Assembly: GCA_040901795.1 (NCBI GenBank)
Contig: JBBDYH010000130.1
Coordinates: forward strand, 19,686-83,685
DNA length: 64,000 bases
From: JBBDYH01 sp040901795
GTDB lineage: Bacteria; Planctomycetota; Planctomycetia; Pirellulales; JALHPA01
Reading direction: 5' to 3'
In this document: positions 26,427 to 35,093 of the stretch, one piece after another
How the letters are laid out: each line of letters begins with the position of its first letter
Position numbering within the stretch: the stretch's first letter is position 1
Notes under the pieces: generated by a model
The model's database searches: none
What the model was told of the DNA's origin: nothing
Seen by the model: the letters and a program-made list of their open reading frames with translations, nothing else
Translations under genes and position numbers: made by a program

Positions 26427-28940
26427 ATGGCCGCAAAGCTCGCGGACGCGGTGTCGAACGGCACAGCCCCGCGCCCAAAGACTTGGTGGCTGGGTCTGAA
26501 CTTCGCCCTCACCATCTTCGTCAGCGCGTTTTTGCTGTTTCAAGTGCAGCCGCTGATCAGCAAGTTCATCCTCCCCTGGTTCGGCGGCAGTCCGGCCGTT
26601 TGGACCACGTGCATGCTGTTCTTTCAGACGCTGCTCTTCGCGGGCTATGCCTATGCGCATTTCAGCGTCAGGTATCTGGCGCCAGCGCGTCAGGCCCTGG
26701 TCCACGTGATGCTGCTGGTGGCGGCGCTGGCCGTCACGCTGCCGTCGATCGCTCCTTCGGCGAGCTGGAAGCCGGAGGGAAGCGACTCTCCCACCTGGCA
26801 GATCATGGCGCTGTTGGTGATGAACGTCGGCCTGCCGTATCTGTTGCTCTCCTCGACGGGACCGCTGTTGCAAGCCTGGTTTGCCCGCTCGTTTCCCGCC
26901 CGCTCGCCCTACCGCCTCTACGCGCTTTCGAACGTCGGTTCCCTGTTGGCCCTGGTCAGTTATCCGTTTCTCGTCGAACCCGCGCTCGATAGTCATCAGC
27001 AATCGCGCATCTGGTCCTGGAGTTTTGCGCTCTTCGTGGTGCTTTGCGGATATGCAGCCGTCCACATGTGGAACTTGGGGCGGGCGAAGGGCGCGACGGC
27101 ACACACTGGCGGAGCCAGTGGCACACGCCCAGTTCAGCTCGTCAGCGGCGTCGACGAGCCGACACCGGCCTGGTATCAGCCGCTGTTGTGGATCACCTTG
27201 CCGGCATTCGCCTCGATGATGCTCTTGGCCACGACCAACCACGTTTGCCAGGACGTCGCGGTGATTCCCTTTTTGTGGGTGGTGCCGCTGAGCTTGTACC
27301 TGCTGTCGTTCATCATCTCGTTCGATCACGAGCGCTGGTACGTGCGTCCGTTCTTCGCGCTTGCCGGGCTGGTCTTCGTTTATCTGGCTGCAGCCGCGCC
27401 CGACTTTCCCATCGAGTTTGGCGAGGACGAGACGAAGTCCAAGGTCACACTGACGCACTTCGCGAAGTCGACCGTCGAGTGGTGGCACACGCGAACGCAA
27501 CCCAGTCGCGACGACGACGCGGACGATGGCGACGAAAATGGCACGGCCGCAAACGACGAGGGCAACACGATCCCCTCCCTATTCGAACCCGAGCTGGATT
27601 ACGTCGGCGAGCTCGTGGTCCACTTCGCGGCGCTGTTTTGTATCTGCATGATCTGTCACGGCGAACTGGTGCGCATCCGGCCTGCCCCGCGGTATCTCAC
27701 TTCGTTTTACCTGATGATCTCGGCGGGCGGCGCCCTAGGTGGCTTGTTCGTGACGCTGATCGCCCCGCGAGTTTTCGAAACCTATTACGAGTGGAAGCTG
27801 GGCATCTTTGGCGGCGTGATCCTGACGGCGGCGACGTTCCTGCTTAGCACCGGCATCTTCCAGCACTTCGACGATGTGGCCGGCCCTCCAACCAACAAGC
27901 GCGGCTGGTCACTGGCCCGCTGGTCGATCATGCTCCTGGCCTGCGCGGTGCCGGGGCTGGTGCTCTCGGGCATCGCCTGGAGCGACGTTGCCAAAATGCT
28001 CAAGGCCGACGATGAAGAGAGCGGTCAGGGCAATTATCGCGACGTGGTCATTGCGCGGGTGCGGAACTTCTACGGCGCCGTGCGGATCGAGGAACGGCTG
28101 CAAACCGAGTCCGACACGGACGAGATGAAGCCGTACAGCCGCACGCTCTACCACGGCCGGATCATCCACGGTCTGCAGTACCTCGACGAAGACGAGCGCC
28201 TGGCTACAACCTACTACGCCACCGAGAGCGGCGTCGGCCGCGCGATTGGCTTTTTCAAACCCAACCCCAACATGCGCGTGGGCGCGGTAGGCTTGGGCAC
28301 TGGGACGCTGGCCGCGTATTGCACCGAGCCTGGCTATTACTTCCGCTTTTACGAAATCAACCCCAGAATCGAAGAGCTCTCGAACGAGTACTTCACCTAC
28401 CGCAAAAACGCCGCCGGCAAAGTGGACATTATTATGGGCGATGCGCGGCTGTCGCTGGAGCGCGAAGCCGACGAAGCTTCACAGCGGTTCGACGTGCTGG
28501 TGCTCGACGCCTTCAGCGGCGACGCCATCCCCACGCACCTGCTCACGCGCGAGGCGTTCGAGATTTATCTCAAACACGTCGACATCGACAGCGGCATCAT
28601 CGCCGTGCACATCTCGAATCGCTACCTCGACCTGGTGCCCGTCGTCCGCGGCTTGACCGAAGAATTCAACCTCGGGTCGCTGCGCATCCATAACAGCGAA
28701 TCGTCCGGCGGCGTGTATAGCTCCGAGTGGATTTGCGTCACGAACAACCGCGAGTTTCTGGACCTGCACGCCGAAGACGACGAGTATGACAGCAAGTGGC
28801 TGCCCCAATACATGTTTTACGCCGGCGAGCGCCAGCCGCACGCCGCCTTCGAAACCATCCGGAGCTGGCCCCGCTCGATTCTCTGGACCGACGCCTACAG
28901 CAATTTGTTTGATATATTGATTCGGAAGGAAGAGGACTAG
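26427..28940 (+). CDS. fused membrane (MFS-like) / spermidine-synthase-fold protein
   Basis: 837 residues. The N-terminal half is a multi-helix membrane domain (LTIFVSAFLLFQVQPLI, FGGSPAVWTTCMLFFQTLLF and others, about 10 segments to residue ~515). It is interrupted by a charged loop near 350-390 (DDDADDGDENGTAANDEGN). The C-terminal part (about 600-780) has the spermidine synthase fold: GLGTGTLAAYC for the nucleotide, FYEINP, DARLSLE and VLDAFSGDAIPTHLLT. The family is common in environmental bacteria, but the substrate is not established. A hairpin repeat is inserted in frame near residue 225. Confidence 0.88.
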   Translation: MAAKLADAVSNGTAPRPKTWWLGLNFALTIFVSAFLLFQVQPLISKFILPWFGGSPAVWTTCMLFFQTLLFAGYAYAHFSVRYLAPARQALVHVMLLVAALAVTLPSIAPSASWKPEGSDSPTWQIMALLVMNVGLPYLLLSSTGPLLQAWFARSFPARSPYRLYALSNVGSLLALVSYPFLVEPALDSHQQSRIWSWSFALFVVLCGYAAVHMWNLGRAKGATAHTGGASGTRPVQLVSGVDEPTPAWYQPLLWITLPAFASMMLLATTNHVCQDVAVIPFLWVVPLSLYLLSFIISFDHERWYVRPFFALAGLVFVYLAAAAPDFPIEFGEDETKSKVTLTHFAKSTVEWWHTRTQPSRDDDADDGDENGTAANDEGNTIPSLFEPELDYVGELVVHFAALFCICMICHGELVRIRPAPRYLTSFYLMISAGGALGGLFVTLIAPRVFETYYEWKLGIFGGVILTAATFLLSTGIFQHFDDVAGPPTNKRGWSLARWSIMLLACAVPGLVLSGIAWSDVAKMLKADDEESGQGNYRDVVIARVRNFYGAVRIEERLQTESDTDEMKPYSRTLYHGRIIHGLQYLDEDERLATTYYATESGVGRAIGFFKPNPNMRVGAVGLGTGTLAAYCTEPGYYFRFYEINPRIEELSNEYFTYRKNAAGKVDIIMGDARLSLEREADEASQRFDVLVLDAFSGDAIPTHLLTREAFEIYLKHVDIDSGIIAVHISNRYLDLVPVVRGLTEEFNLGSLRIHNSESSGGVYSSEWICVTNNREFLDLHAEDDEYDSKWLPQYMFYAGERQPHAAFETIRSWPRSILWTDAYSNLFDILIRKEED
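27098..27129. repeat. GGCACACACTGG...CCAGTGGCACAC hairpin inside a coding region, copy 2
   Basis: GGCACACACTGGCGGAGCCA then GTGGCACACG lies in frame in the spermidine-synthase fusion gene, encoding TAHTGGASGT in a loop after a membrane helix. It is the same family as 17899, 42815 and 43821. Confidence 0.75.
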
Positions 28941-28943
28941 GCA

Positions 28944-29042
28944 AATGCGGAATGTGCGAATGGGGAATGGGGAATGAGACCCGTTGGCACTGCTTCGACA
29001 AATCCATTCCCCATTCCCCATTCAAATCATTCCCCATTCCGC
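28944..29042. repeat. GGGGAATG hairpin, copy 2
   Basis: Left arm GAATGGGGAATGGGGAATGA, right arm ATTCCCCATTCCCCATTC plus an extra ATTCCCCATTC. It separates two co-directional genes. The open frame of the next gene runs back through it, but the protein start is at 29052. Confidence 0.85.
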
Positions 29043-29051
29043 CTGAACCCT

Positions 29052-29513
29052 ATGTCGTACGACTCTCGCATTGCCGAACTCGGCCTCACGTTGCCGCCGT
29101 TCCCCAAGCCGCAAGGGGTCTATCGCCCAGCGGTTCAAGTGGGCACACTGGTATATCTCTCCGGTCATGGCCCACTGAAAGCGGACGGCAAACTCATCAC
29201 CGGCCGTTTGGGCGCGGATTTGGATACAGCGGCCGGTAAGGAGGCCGCGCGGGTCACGGGGCTGGCGCTATTGGCCACGCTCAAGCAGCACCTTGGCGCG
29301 CTGGACCGCGTTCGCCGCGTGATCAAGACACTGGGACTGGTGCAGTCCGCGCCAAACTTTACCGAACACCCCGCGGTGATCAACGGCTGCAGCGAGCTGT
29401 TCGCCGAAGTGTTTGGCCTCGAGAATGGCATCGGCGCCCGCAGCGCCTTTGGCGTCGCCGCGCTGCCCGGCAATATCGCGGTTGAAATCGAAATGATCGT
29501 CGAAGTCGAATGA
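29052..29513 (+). CDS. RidA family protein (YjgF/YjgH type)
   Basis: 153 residues from ATG 29052. RidA proteins hydrolyse reactive enamine/imine intermediates formed by PLP enzymes. The match is to the longer subfamily: YRPAVQVGTLVYLSGHGP, GKEAARVTGLALLATLKQHLG, GLVQSAPNFTEHPAVINGCS, and the C-terminal RSAFGVAALPGNIAVEIEMI, with Arg and Glu in the places usual for the active cleft. It lies between two GGGGAATG hairpins and is therefore likely a separate transcript. Confidence 0.88.
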   Translation: MSYDSRIAELGLTLPPFPKPQGVYRPAVQVGTLVYLSGHGPLKADGKLITGRLGADLDTAAGKEAARVTGLALLATLKQHLGALDRVRRVIKTLGLVQSAPNFTEHPAVINGCSELFAEVFGLENGIGARSAFGVAALPGNIAVEIEMIVEVE

Positions 29514-29520
29514 CCTGAAA

Positions 29521-29614
29521 AATGGGGAATGGACGACTGGGGAATGGGGAATGCAAAGTCGCCTCTCGTTGATCAATTCATTCCCCATTCCCCATTCCTA
29601 TCATTCCCCATTCT
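29521..29614. repeat. GGGGAATG hairpin, copy 3
   Basis: Left arm ATGGGGAATGG and CTGGGGAATGGGGAATGC, right arm ATTCCCCATTCCCCATTCC and ATTCCCCATTC. It is the second such element flanking the RidA gene. Confidence 0.85.
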
Positions 29615-29655
29615 GACCACCGACCAGACACCAGGCCACCAACCACCAGCTTTCC

Positions 29656-30828
29656 ATGCCCTCCTTCACCGCCGCCTTTTCCACCGCCGAAGACACCGCC
29701 GACGCTCTGGAGCAAGTCTGCGCCGAAATCCGCCTGCAGCTTGCTGGCGCGGCCGACTTGGCGCTGGTCTTTGTCTCGCCCCACCATGCCGACCACTTGG
29801 AAAAGATCGCCGCGGCGGTCTGCGACGTCGCCCGCACCGAGAACGTGCTGGGCTGCACCGGCGAATCGATCGTCGCCGGCGAACAGGAGATCGAAGGCCA
29901 ACCGGCCCTCGCCGTGTGGGTGGCTCAGATGCCCGGCGTCCGCGTACGTCCGTTCCATCTCTCCTTCGAGCGCAAGCCCGACGGCGGCGTTTTCACCGGC
30001 TGGCCGCCCGAGCTCGCCGAGGGCGCGCCGCCCAGCAGCACGCTCTTGTTGCTCGGCGAGCCGTTCAGCTTTCCCGCCGACATCCTGATCGCCGAGCTCA
30101 ACGAAAACGAACCTGTCGTGCCGGTGGTCGGCGGCATGGCCAGCGGTGGCTGGGGGCCGGGCCAGAACAAACTCCTGCTCGGCCGCGAAGTCCACGACGA
30201 AGGGGCCGTGGCTGTCCTCGTCGACGGGCCCGTCCGCATCCGCACCATCGTCTCGCAAGGCTGCCGCCCGATCGGCCGACCGTACGTGGTCACGAAGTCC
30301 GACCGCAACGTGATCCTTGAGCTCAGCGGGCAAACGGCGATGCAGCGGCTGCACGAGGTCTACGAGACGCTCAACGACCGCGAGCGGGAGCTCGTCCGCA
30401 GCGGGTTGCACGTCGGCCGCGCCCTCTCCGAGTATCAGGACGAGTTCCGCCGCGGCGACTTTTTGGTCCGCAACGTCCAGAGCGCCGACCCCAAGAGCGG
30501 CGCGATCGCCATCGGCGACTACGTGAAGACGGGCGCGACCGTGCAGTTTCACATCCGCGACGCCGACACGGCCGACGACGACCTGCGGGCGCTGTTGGCC
30601 GACGCGATGGACTCAGGCGTCGAGCCGGCCGGCGCTCTCCTCTTCACCTGCAACGGCCGCGGCACGCGCCTGTTTACCGAAGACCACCACGACGCCCGCT
30701 GTGTGCAAGCCGCCTTCAATGGCGTCCCGCTCGCCGGCTTCTTTGCCCAAGGCGAGCTCGGCCCCGTGCACCAGAAAAACTTCCTCCACGGCTTCACCGC
30801 CAGCCTCGCTCTCTTCGAGCCGAAGTGA
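29656..30828 (+). CDS. FIST domain sensory protein
   Basis: 390 residues made of a FIST_N domain (about 5-200: VFVSPHHADHLEKIA, GCTGESIVAGEQEIEG, VVGGMASGGWGPG) and a FIST_C domain (about 220-380: PIGRPYVVTKSDRNVILEL, ALLFTCNGRGTRLF, VPLAGFFAQGELGPV). FIST proteins bind small ligands, proposed to be amino acids, and often feed signal-transduction systems. No kinase or GGDEF domain is fused or adjacent here. It is cytoplasmic. Confidence 0.92.
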   Translation: MPSFTAAFSTAEDTADALEQVCAEIRLQLAGAADLALVFVSPHHADHLEKIAAAVCDVARTENVLGCTGESIVAGEQEIEGQPALAVWVAQMPGVRVRPFHLSFERKPDGGVFTGWPPELAEGAPPSSTLLLLGEPFSFPADILIAELNENEPVVPVVGGMASGGWGPGQNKLLLGREVHDEGAVAVLVDGPVRIRTIVSQGCRPIGRPYVVTKSDRNVILELSGQTAMQRLHEVYETLNDRERELVRSGLHVGRALSEYQDEFRRGDFLVRNVQSADPKSGAIAIGDYVKTGATVQFHIRDADTADDDLRALLADAMDSGVEPAGALLFTCNGRGTRLFTEDHHDARCVQAAFNGVPLAGFFAQGELGPVHQKNFLHGFTASLALFEPK

Positions 30829-30860
30829 CGCCGCTTCTCGCCACCGCCCGGCTTGCCCAG

Positions 30861-30954
30861 GCGGAGCGCTGTTCCCAACCAGACCATCTCCTATCACACA
30901 TCACCCGCCCCTATCCCGCTCGTCCGGATGGAGCGCTGTTTTGCCAACCAGATC
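30861..30954. repeat. GGAGCGCTGTT..CCAACCAGA direct repeat
   Basis: Two copies of about 26 bases (starting near 30861 and 30929) read GGCGGAGCGCTGTTCCCAAC and TGGAGCGCTGTTTTGCCAAC, each followed by CAGA. They are related to the CCCAGGCGGAGC element at 37245. Confidence 0.55.
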
Positions 30955-30969
30955 GCCCGCCTAATACAA

Positions 30970-30993
30970 CGCCGCGGGCGGCGCCTTTCTCTT
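30970..30993 (+). terminator. possible rho-independent terminator
   Basis: CGCCGCGGGCGGCG forms a tight GC stem and is followed by CCTTTCTCTT. It lies at the convergent junction between the FIST gene and the small minus-strand gene. The loop is very short and the T-run is interrupted. Confidence 0.35.
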
Positions 30994-31022
30994 AATCATT
31001 GCCTGAACGGAGGAGGTTCTGC

Positions 31023-31286
31023 TTAAGAACTTCGCCGCGTCCTACGCCCCTTGCCGGCTGGCCCAATTGGCTCGAGGCGGTTAATATGCGACAGGCTCAG
31101 GCGAACGGTCTTGTCCGCCGGCTCGTCGGGTGAACGCTCAGCCGGCAGTGAGACAAGCATCTTACTCCGTTCGACAATCGCCATGGCCGGATGGCGGACC
31201 TCATAGGAGCTTCCATTGCTCATGTGAACCGCGAAGGGCACAAACGGATCCTCGCGGAGTACTTCAAGAATGTCCTGAGGCTGCAT
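31023..31286 (-). CDS. small conserved-type protein of unknown function
   Basis: 87 residues: MQPQDILEVLREDPFVPF, then MSNGSSYEVRHPAMAIVERS, then a strand-rich part ending LSLSHINRLEPI and a basic tail. I recognise this layout (PFxPF..H..(D/N)G..YEVRHPEM) as a small protein common in planctomycetes, without known function. It is probably a small all-beta cytoplasmic protein. It is convergent with the FIST gene. Confidence 0.7.
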   Translation of the reverse strand: MQPQDILEVLREDPFVPFAVHMSNGSSYEVRHPAMAIVERSKMLVSLPAERSPDEPADKTVRLSLSHINRLEPIGPAGKGRRTRRSS

Positions 31287-31589
31287 GCTCGATTCCGACG
31301 GGCTAATTGCGCACGTGCGCTGGTACGATTACCATTGCAGCGTGGTCAAGATAAACTACTTCGCTAATATACTAACACGAATCCGATCCAGCGGGTGTGT
31401 CCACCCTACACGCAGACCGGTCGAAAATGGGGGATTGGCCGTGCGGCGAGCCGGCACGCGCTAGCGGTTCCCAGACCGATTACTGCCGTATTGGTCCTGA
31501 CTGCTGGGCACGGCGGCAGTCGAGCTGAATCTGTTCCGACATGTGGGCACGATTTTCCCGCCGTCGATGACGCTGATATGCTGAGAGGT
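31287..31589. other. intergenic region
   Basis: No gene supported. A fragment TCCACCCTACAC (about 31400) resembles one end of the GGGTGGGA palindrome. The frame from 31395 has no coding character before the MDDNPY start at 31590. Confidence 0.4.
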
Positions 31590-31775
31590 ATGGACGACAA
31601 CCCCTACATCGCGCCCCAAACGCCTCAGCCGCAAGGCATCCAGCGCGCTAGAATTCCGCGAGCCGGCTACGATCCACTCGAATTGCAGCGAAAGGTCAGC
31701 CGCCGCTTCTGAAGTATTGTCTTCCTCATCTATCTCTCCGCGGCGCTCGGCACAGTGATCCTATCGCTTCGGTAG
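31590..31775 (+). pseudogene. small MDDNPY-type membrane protein interrupted by TGA
   Basis: The frame reads MDDNPYIAPQ...RKVSRRF, then TGA (31710-31712), then continues in frame as a hydrophobic helix (SIVFLIYLSAALGTVILSLR) and a TAG. A single TGG-to-TGA change explains the break. The N-terminus matches the next gene (MDDNPYRTAQ), so the two are paralogous in that region. The stop could be a sequencing error. Confidence 0.6.
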
Positions 31776-31784
31776 CGTGAACCA

Positions 31785-32234
31785 ATGGACGACAACCCCT
31801 ACCGAACCGCCCAATCGCCGAGACGGTTCCAATACGGCATGCGTGCGATTTTTGCATCAGTCGCTATGCTTGCGCTGGTCTTTGCGGCCGTGGCCGCGCT
31901 TCGTCGATTCGCCATCAACGAGAAAGGACCACGCCGACCGTTTGTGGCTTCTCTGTGGAAGCAAACGGCCTCAACGCATCCGTGTCAGCGAACAATTCGA
32001 AGCGAAATGGTCGACGACTTGTTGAATAAGTACGACTTCACCGGATGGTCGCGCACTCAAGTCGTCGGTCTGCTTGGGTCGCCTTCGCCACCGTGGTCAG
32101 GGTTTGAGCAGTGGGACATGTACTACGTTCTGGGTCTTGAAAGAGCCGGCGCGTACTCGCTTGACGACGAGGCTCTCGGATTCAAGTTAAACAAGGCCGG
32201 CCTTGTTATCGAGTTCGGCATTTCCGTTAATTGA
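31785..32234 (+). CDS. small membrane-anchored protein, MDDNPY type
   Basis: 149 residues. The N-terminus MDDNPYRTAQSPRRFQYGMR is a form I associate with many small planctomycete membrane proteins. One helix follows (about 20-42, AIFASVAMLALVFAAVAAL). The outer part contains WSRTQVVGLLGSP and YVLGLERAGAYSLDDEALGF, a layout reminiscent of small BamE/SmpA-like domains, though I cannot assign it firmly. A decayed second copy of the C-terminal half lies at 33897-34073. Confidence 0.7.
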   Translation: MDDNPYRTAQSPRRFQYGMRAIFASVAMLALVFAAVAALRRFAINEKGPRRPFVASLWKQTASTHPCQRTIRSEMVDDLLNKYDFTGWSRTQVVGLLGSPSPPWSGFEQWDMYYVLGLERAGAYSLDDEALGFKLNKAGLVIEFGISVN

Positions 32235-32343
32235 GCTAGCCGCAAATGACACGCCGATAAACGCAGATTCGACGGCGGAACGGCACGTCAAGGACGTATA
32301 ATGTCTACCGGAAGGCAATTCTCGAATGATCAACGGGGAAGTT

Positions 32344-32577
32344 ATGAAAGTCACCGAAATCGTACGCGCGAACGGTTCTCAACTGGTGAAGCTTCCGGAG
32401 GAATTCCATCTGGAAGGAGACACCGTATCCATTCGACGGCAAGGCGAGGCGATTGTGCTGGAACCGGTTAAGGCGGCGGCCTGGCCGGCCGGCTTTTTCC
32501 AGAACATCCGCGTCGACGATCCTGCGTTCGCGCGTCCATCTCAAGGACTCCTTCCGCCGGCTCCGCGATTGGAGTGA
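32344..32577 (+). CDS. VapB-type antitoxin (AbrB/SpoVT fold)
   Basis: 77 residues from ATG 32344, with GGGGAAG at good distance. The N-terminal swapped-hairpin DNA-binding fold is visible (MKVTEIVRANGSQLVKLPEE, FHLEGDTVSIRRQGEAIVLEP). The Pro-rich tail should bind the toxin. It lies 9 bases before the PIN toxin, forming one operon. By family it would bind its own promoter together with VapC. Confidence 0.88.
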   Translation: MKVTEIVRANGSQLVKLPEEFHLEGDTVSIRRQGEAIVLEPVKAAAWPAGFFQNIRVDDPAFARPSQGLLPPAPRLE

Positions 32578-32586
32578 GATTGCTCC

Positions 32587-32997
32587 ATGCGCTATTTGCT
32601 GGATACGAACACCTGTATCGCCGCGATGCGCCAGGATGCACCGGTGCTGCAGCGCCTCGGTGTTCTCACGCCCGCCGACTGTGTGATTTCGACGATCACG
32701 ACCTACGAGTTGTACACCGGCGTTAAGAAATGTGCCGATCCAGCGAAGGAATTGGGCAAGGTCAAGCTGTTGCTCGATACCGTGGGCGAGTTGGTTTTTG
32801 ACGGTCAAGCTGCCAGGGAAGCGGGCCGCGTACGCGCACTGCTCGAATCGCTAGGAACCATGATCGGTGCGTATGATGTCCTATTGGCGGGCCATGCCCT
32901 TTCCACCGCACTAACGCTTGTGAGTGCCAACACCGCGGAGTTCAGCCGTGTGCCAGGCTTGAGTCTGGAGAACTGGCAGTTGCCGCGAGCACGATAA
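32587..32997 (+). CDS. VapC-type PIN domain ribonuclease toxin
   Basis: 136 residues. PIN-domain acidic residues are in place: Asp6 (LLDTNTCI), Glu41 (TTYELYTG), and Asp96-type AYDVLLAGHAL with a further NTAEFSRV segment. VapC toxins cleave tRNA or rRNA. It pairs with the upstream VapB antitoxin. All acidic positions are intact, so it is likely functional. It lies in the accessory stretch of lineage-type small genes. Confidence 0.9.
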   Translation: MRYLLDTNTCIAAMRQDAPVLQRLGVLTPADCVISTITTYELYTGVKKCADPAKELGKVKLLLDTVGELVFDGQAAREAGRVRALLESLGTMIGAYDVLLAGHALSTALTLVSANTAEFSRVPGLSLENWQLPRAR

Positions 32998-33062
32998 GCC
33001 CATGTCTTAAGGATCGATCTCACCCGCCGCCGCGACGATGCCCGGCTCAGAAATAGAACCCT

Positions 33063-33896
33063 ATGACCGAGGAGCCAACAATCCGGCGCTTTCCCCGCCT
33101 GCTGCGGCTGCCCTCATTTGGCGTCGCGCTGGGCGCGTCGGTCGCGGCGCTTTTGGCCTTCGCGATCTGGATGTTCGTCGATGCGTCGTTCCTCGTGATG
33201 TTGGACGTCGTTCGCATCGACCTGGGCCTTGAGAAGCACCCAGGCGTCGATATGTCTGACGTCTACGCATGGGACCAGCTCGGGTCGCGCCTGGTGCTGT
33301 TCGCCGTGCTGGTCGGCATCGGTGTTCTGACGACGCTCTTGGTCTTCTACCGCATTCTCTTCGGCAGGCGCCAGAGCCGCTCGCTGCGTTCGCTGTTCCT
33401 TGCCGTGGCACTGGTCGGCCTATGGCTCGCGCTTGGCGTCTCACACGAAAGGCTGGAATCCGCCGCTTTGCAGTGGCGGCTCGGCCGCGCCGTGCAAGGG
33501 CTTAAGCAAGACGCGGCGATCCTGACTGCAAATTGGCCGACGACCGAGGGCGTACTGCCGTACTTGGGGCAATACGTTGTAGCGGATGCATACCTGCTAT
33601 TGGTCGAATGGCCCCAGAACGATCATTATTCGATGAGGGAGATCGTCGGCCCATGCATCTCCAGATCGCCCAACGGTGCTCTAAGAGTCGACTTTCTACC
33701 TGATAAGATCGAGTATCATCCCAACGGTGGAAAACCAACCTCCTTTATGGAGTTACCGAACGACAACAGAGGGTTTCCGAACGACGGCCTCGATACTCGA
33801 TATGTCCTCGAAAGCTACGTAGAGCTGGAGCCAAACTGGTTCTTGGTCTCCTATCTTCCAGACATCGAACTGCCCCCCGAGGACTCCCAACCATAA
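33063..33896 (+). CDS. membrane protein of unknown function
   Basis: 277 residues. Three helices lie at about 20-40, 77-99 and 109-126, followed by a ~150-residue soluble domain (PLPYLGQYV..YLLLVEWPQNDHYS, RVDFLPDKIEYHPNGGKP, SYVELEPNWFLVSYLP). No family recognised. The gene ends exactly where the paralogue remnant at 33897 starts. It may belong with its neighbours to a lineage-specific set of envelope proteins. Confidence 0.7.
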   Translation: MTEEPTIRRFPRLLRLPSFGVALGASVAALLAFAIWMFVDASFLVMLDVVRIDLGLEKHPGVDMSDVYAWDQLGSRLVLFAVLVGIGVLTTLLVFYRILFGRRQSRSLRSLFLAVALVGLWLALGVSHERLESAALQWRLGRAVQGLKQDAAILTANWPTTEGVLPYLGQYVVADAYLLLVEWPQNDHYSMREIVGPCISRSPNGALRVDFLPDKIEYHPNGGKPTSFMELPNDNRGFPNDGLDTRYVLESYVELEPNWFLVSYLPDIELPPEDSQP

Positions 33897-34073
33897 TCGG
33901 CAGCCGGCAAGCTTGGACATCCAACCGACTAATGGTTCGGATTCTCGCAATGGAACCTAATTTTCGTTGTAAGTCTGGAAAGACTCGGCGCGTGGTCGCT
34001 TGACGATGAGCCCCTCGGCTTCAAGTTCGATAGGACCGCGCGGGTTGTCAGATTTGGCACGTCGGCCAACTAA
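33897..34073 (+). pseudogene. C-terminal remnant of a paralogue of the 31785 gene
   Basis: Translation gives GKLGHPTD-stop-WFGFSQW, then FVVSLERLGAWSLDDEPLGF and ARVVRFGTSAN-stop (34071-34073). This lines up with LLGSPSPPWSGFEQW, YVLGLERAGAYSLDDEALGF and GLVIEFGISVN at the end of the intact gene at 31785-32234. There is no start and there is an internal TAA at 33930, so this is a dead fragment. Confidence 0.75.
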
Positions 34074-34101
34074 GACGGTGTTTTTGATCCAACCGCTATC
34101 C

Positions 34102-34707
34102 ATGGTCAAGCTGTTCGTAATCCCTGCACGCGATGAGCCGACCGCGATCATCCTGCGTCGCGGGCCGTCGGACTGGTATCACCTCATCCAGTGGCACACG
34201 CGCAGGGATGCATTCGCCCAGGGTGCATGGTTCAAGGGACGGATTTACGGAGAGAAATGCGACCTGTCACCGGACGGACGCCTCTTAGTGCATTTTGTGC
34301 TGAAGGGCTCGCGGAGCGGGACGGCGTTCAGCCACGCCTGGACGGCGGTCAGCCGTCCACCTTGGCTTCACGCGCTTGTGCTCTGGCCGCAAGGAACGAC
34401 CTATGGCGGCGGAGGGCGATTCGTTGACAATCGGACGTTGCATCTGCGCGGCATCGTTGATCCACCGCACAAGGATTTTCCGCTCCGTGGATTGACGGCC
34501 GCCAACGGCGATGCACCGCTTCACGCCTCAACCGATGAAGTTCCTGGCGCGGACTGGTGCGGCTGGGATCACCGCGGCTCGATTGTCTTTACGCGCGGCG
34601 GTCAGTTGTTTCGTCGAGTGGGCTCGAAAGATAAACTGCTGGCGCACTTTACGGATCTGGTGCCCAAACCAGAGCCGCCACCCGATTGGGCGACGCGGCC
34701 GCTGTAG
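34102..34707 (+). CDS. conserved-type protein of unknown function
   Basis: 201 residues from ATG 34102 (MVKLFVIPARDEPTAIILRR). It contains GPSDWYHLIQW, GRIYGEKCDLSPDGRLLVHF, TAFSHAWTAVSRPPWLHAL and a C-terminal GCDWCGWDHRG-like segment (ADWCGWDHRGSIVFTRGGQLFR), suggesting a beta-propeller-like or all-beta fold. I recall this as a planctomycete-type hypothetical family. No signal peptide is present. The longer frame from 34000 reads through the paralogue remnant and is rejected. Confidence 0.75.
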   Translation: MVKLFVIPARDEPTAIILRRGPSDWYHLIQWHTRRDAFAQGAWFKGRIYGEKCDLSPDGRLLVHFVLKGSRSGTAFSHAWTAVSRPPWLHALVLWPQGTTYGGGGRFVDNRTLHLRGIVDPPHKDFPLRGLTAANGDAPLHASTDEVPGADWCGWDHRGSIVFTRGGQLFRRVGSKDKLLAHFTDLVPKPEPPPDWATRPL

Positions 34708-34769
34708 CAAACATTGAACGACGCGATTTACTGGGGCGACGGGATGACTCCGGTTTGGAGATCAAGCCG

Positions 34770-35027
34770 ATGTTCGGCTTCTTTTTTGGCCTCAACGCAA
34801 TTGACGTGGCGATTATCGCTTTCGCCGCGATTCAGTTCACGTTCGTTTGGCTGGCTCTAAGAAGCCGACGCCGCGAGGAGATTGTGTTGAAGCTGAGCAA
34901 AGTTGTCTTTGACTTAACTGCACCGCTTCCCATGAGCCTTCGACCGGTCGTCTGCGGAACCGTCGGTGGCTTGATCATTGTATGTCTGACTTTCGGACCG
35001 ATTTTGTTTTTGATGTGGTTTTGGTAG
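34770..35027 (+). CDS. small two-helix membrane protein
   Basis: 85 residues from ATG 34770 with GGAG upstream. Two hydrophobic segments (LNAIDVAIIAFAAIQFTFVW and GTVGGLIIVCLTFGPILFLM) flank a basic loop. No family recognised. It stands between two unknown genes on the same strand. Confidence 0.5.
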   Translation: MFGFFFGLNAIDVAIIAFAAIQFTFVWLALRSRRREEIVLKLSKVVFDLTAPLPMSLRPVVCGTVGGLIIVCLTFGPILFLMWFW

Positions 35028-35093
35028 CCGCTCGCGCTCGTCGCGGCGGCGACAAGTCTGTACGTAGGCGCGGCCAGCGGTTACCGTGAAATC

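Noticed and set aside
28974..29051. N-terminal extension of the RidA protein
   Set aside because: It reads through the GGGGAATG hairpin; ATG 29052 gives the normal family start.
31395..31589. Upstream part of the frame before the MDDNPY start at 31590
   Set aside because: No coding character; contains a palindrome fragment.
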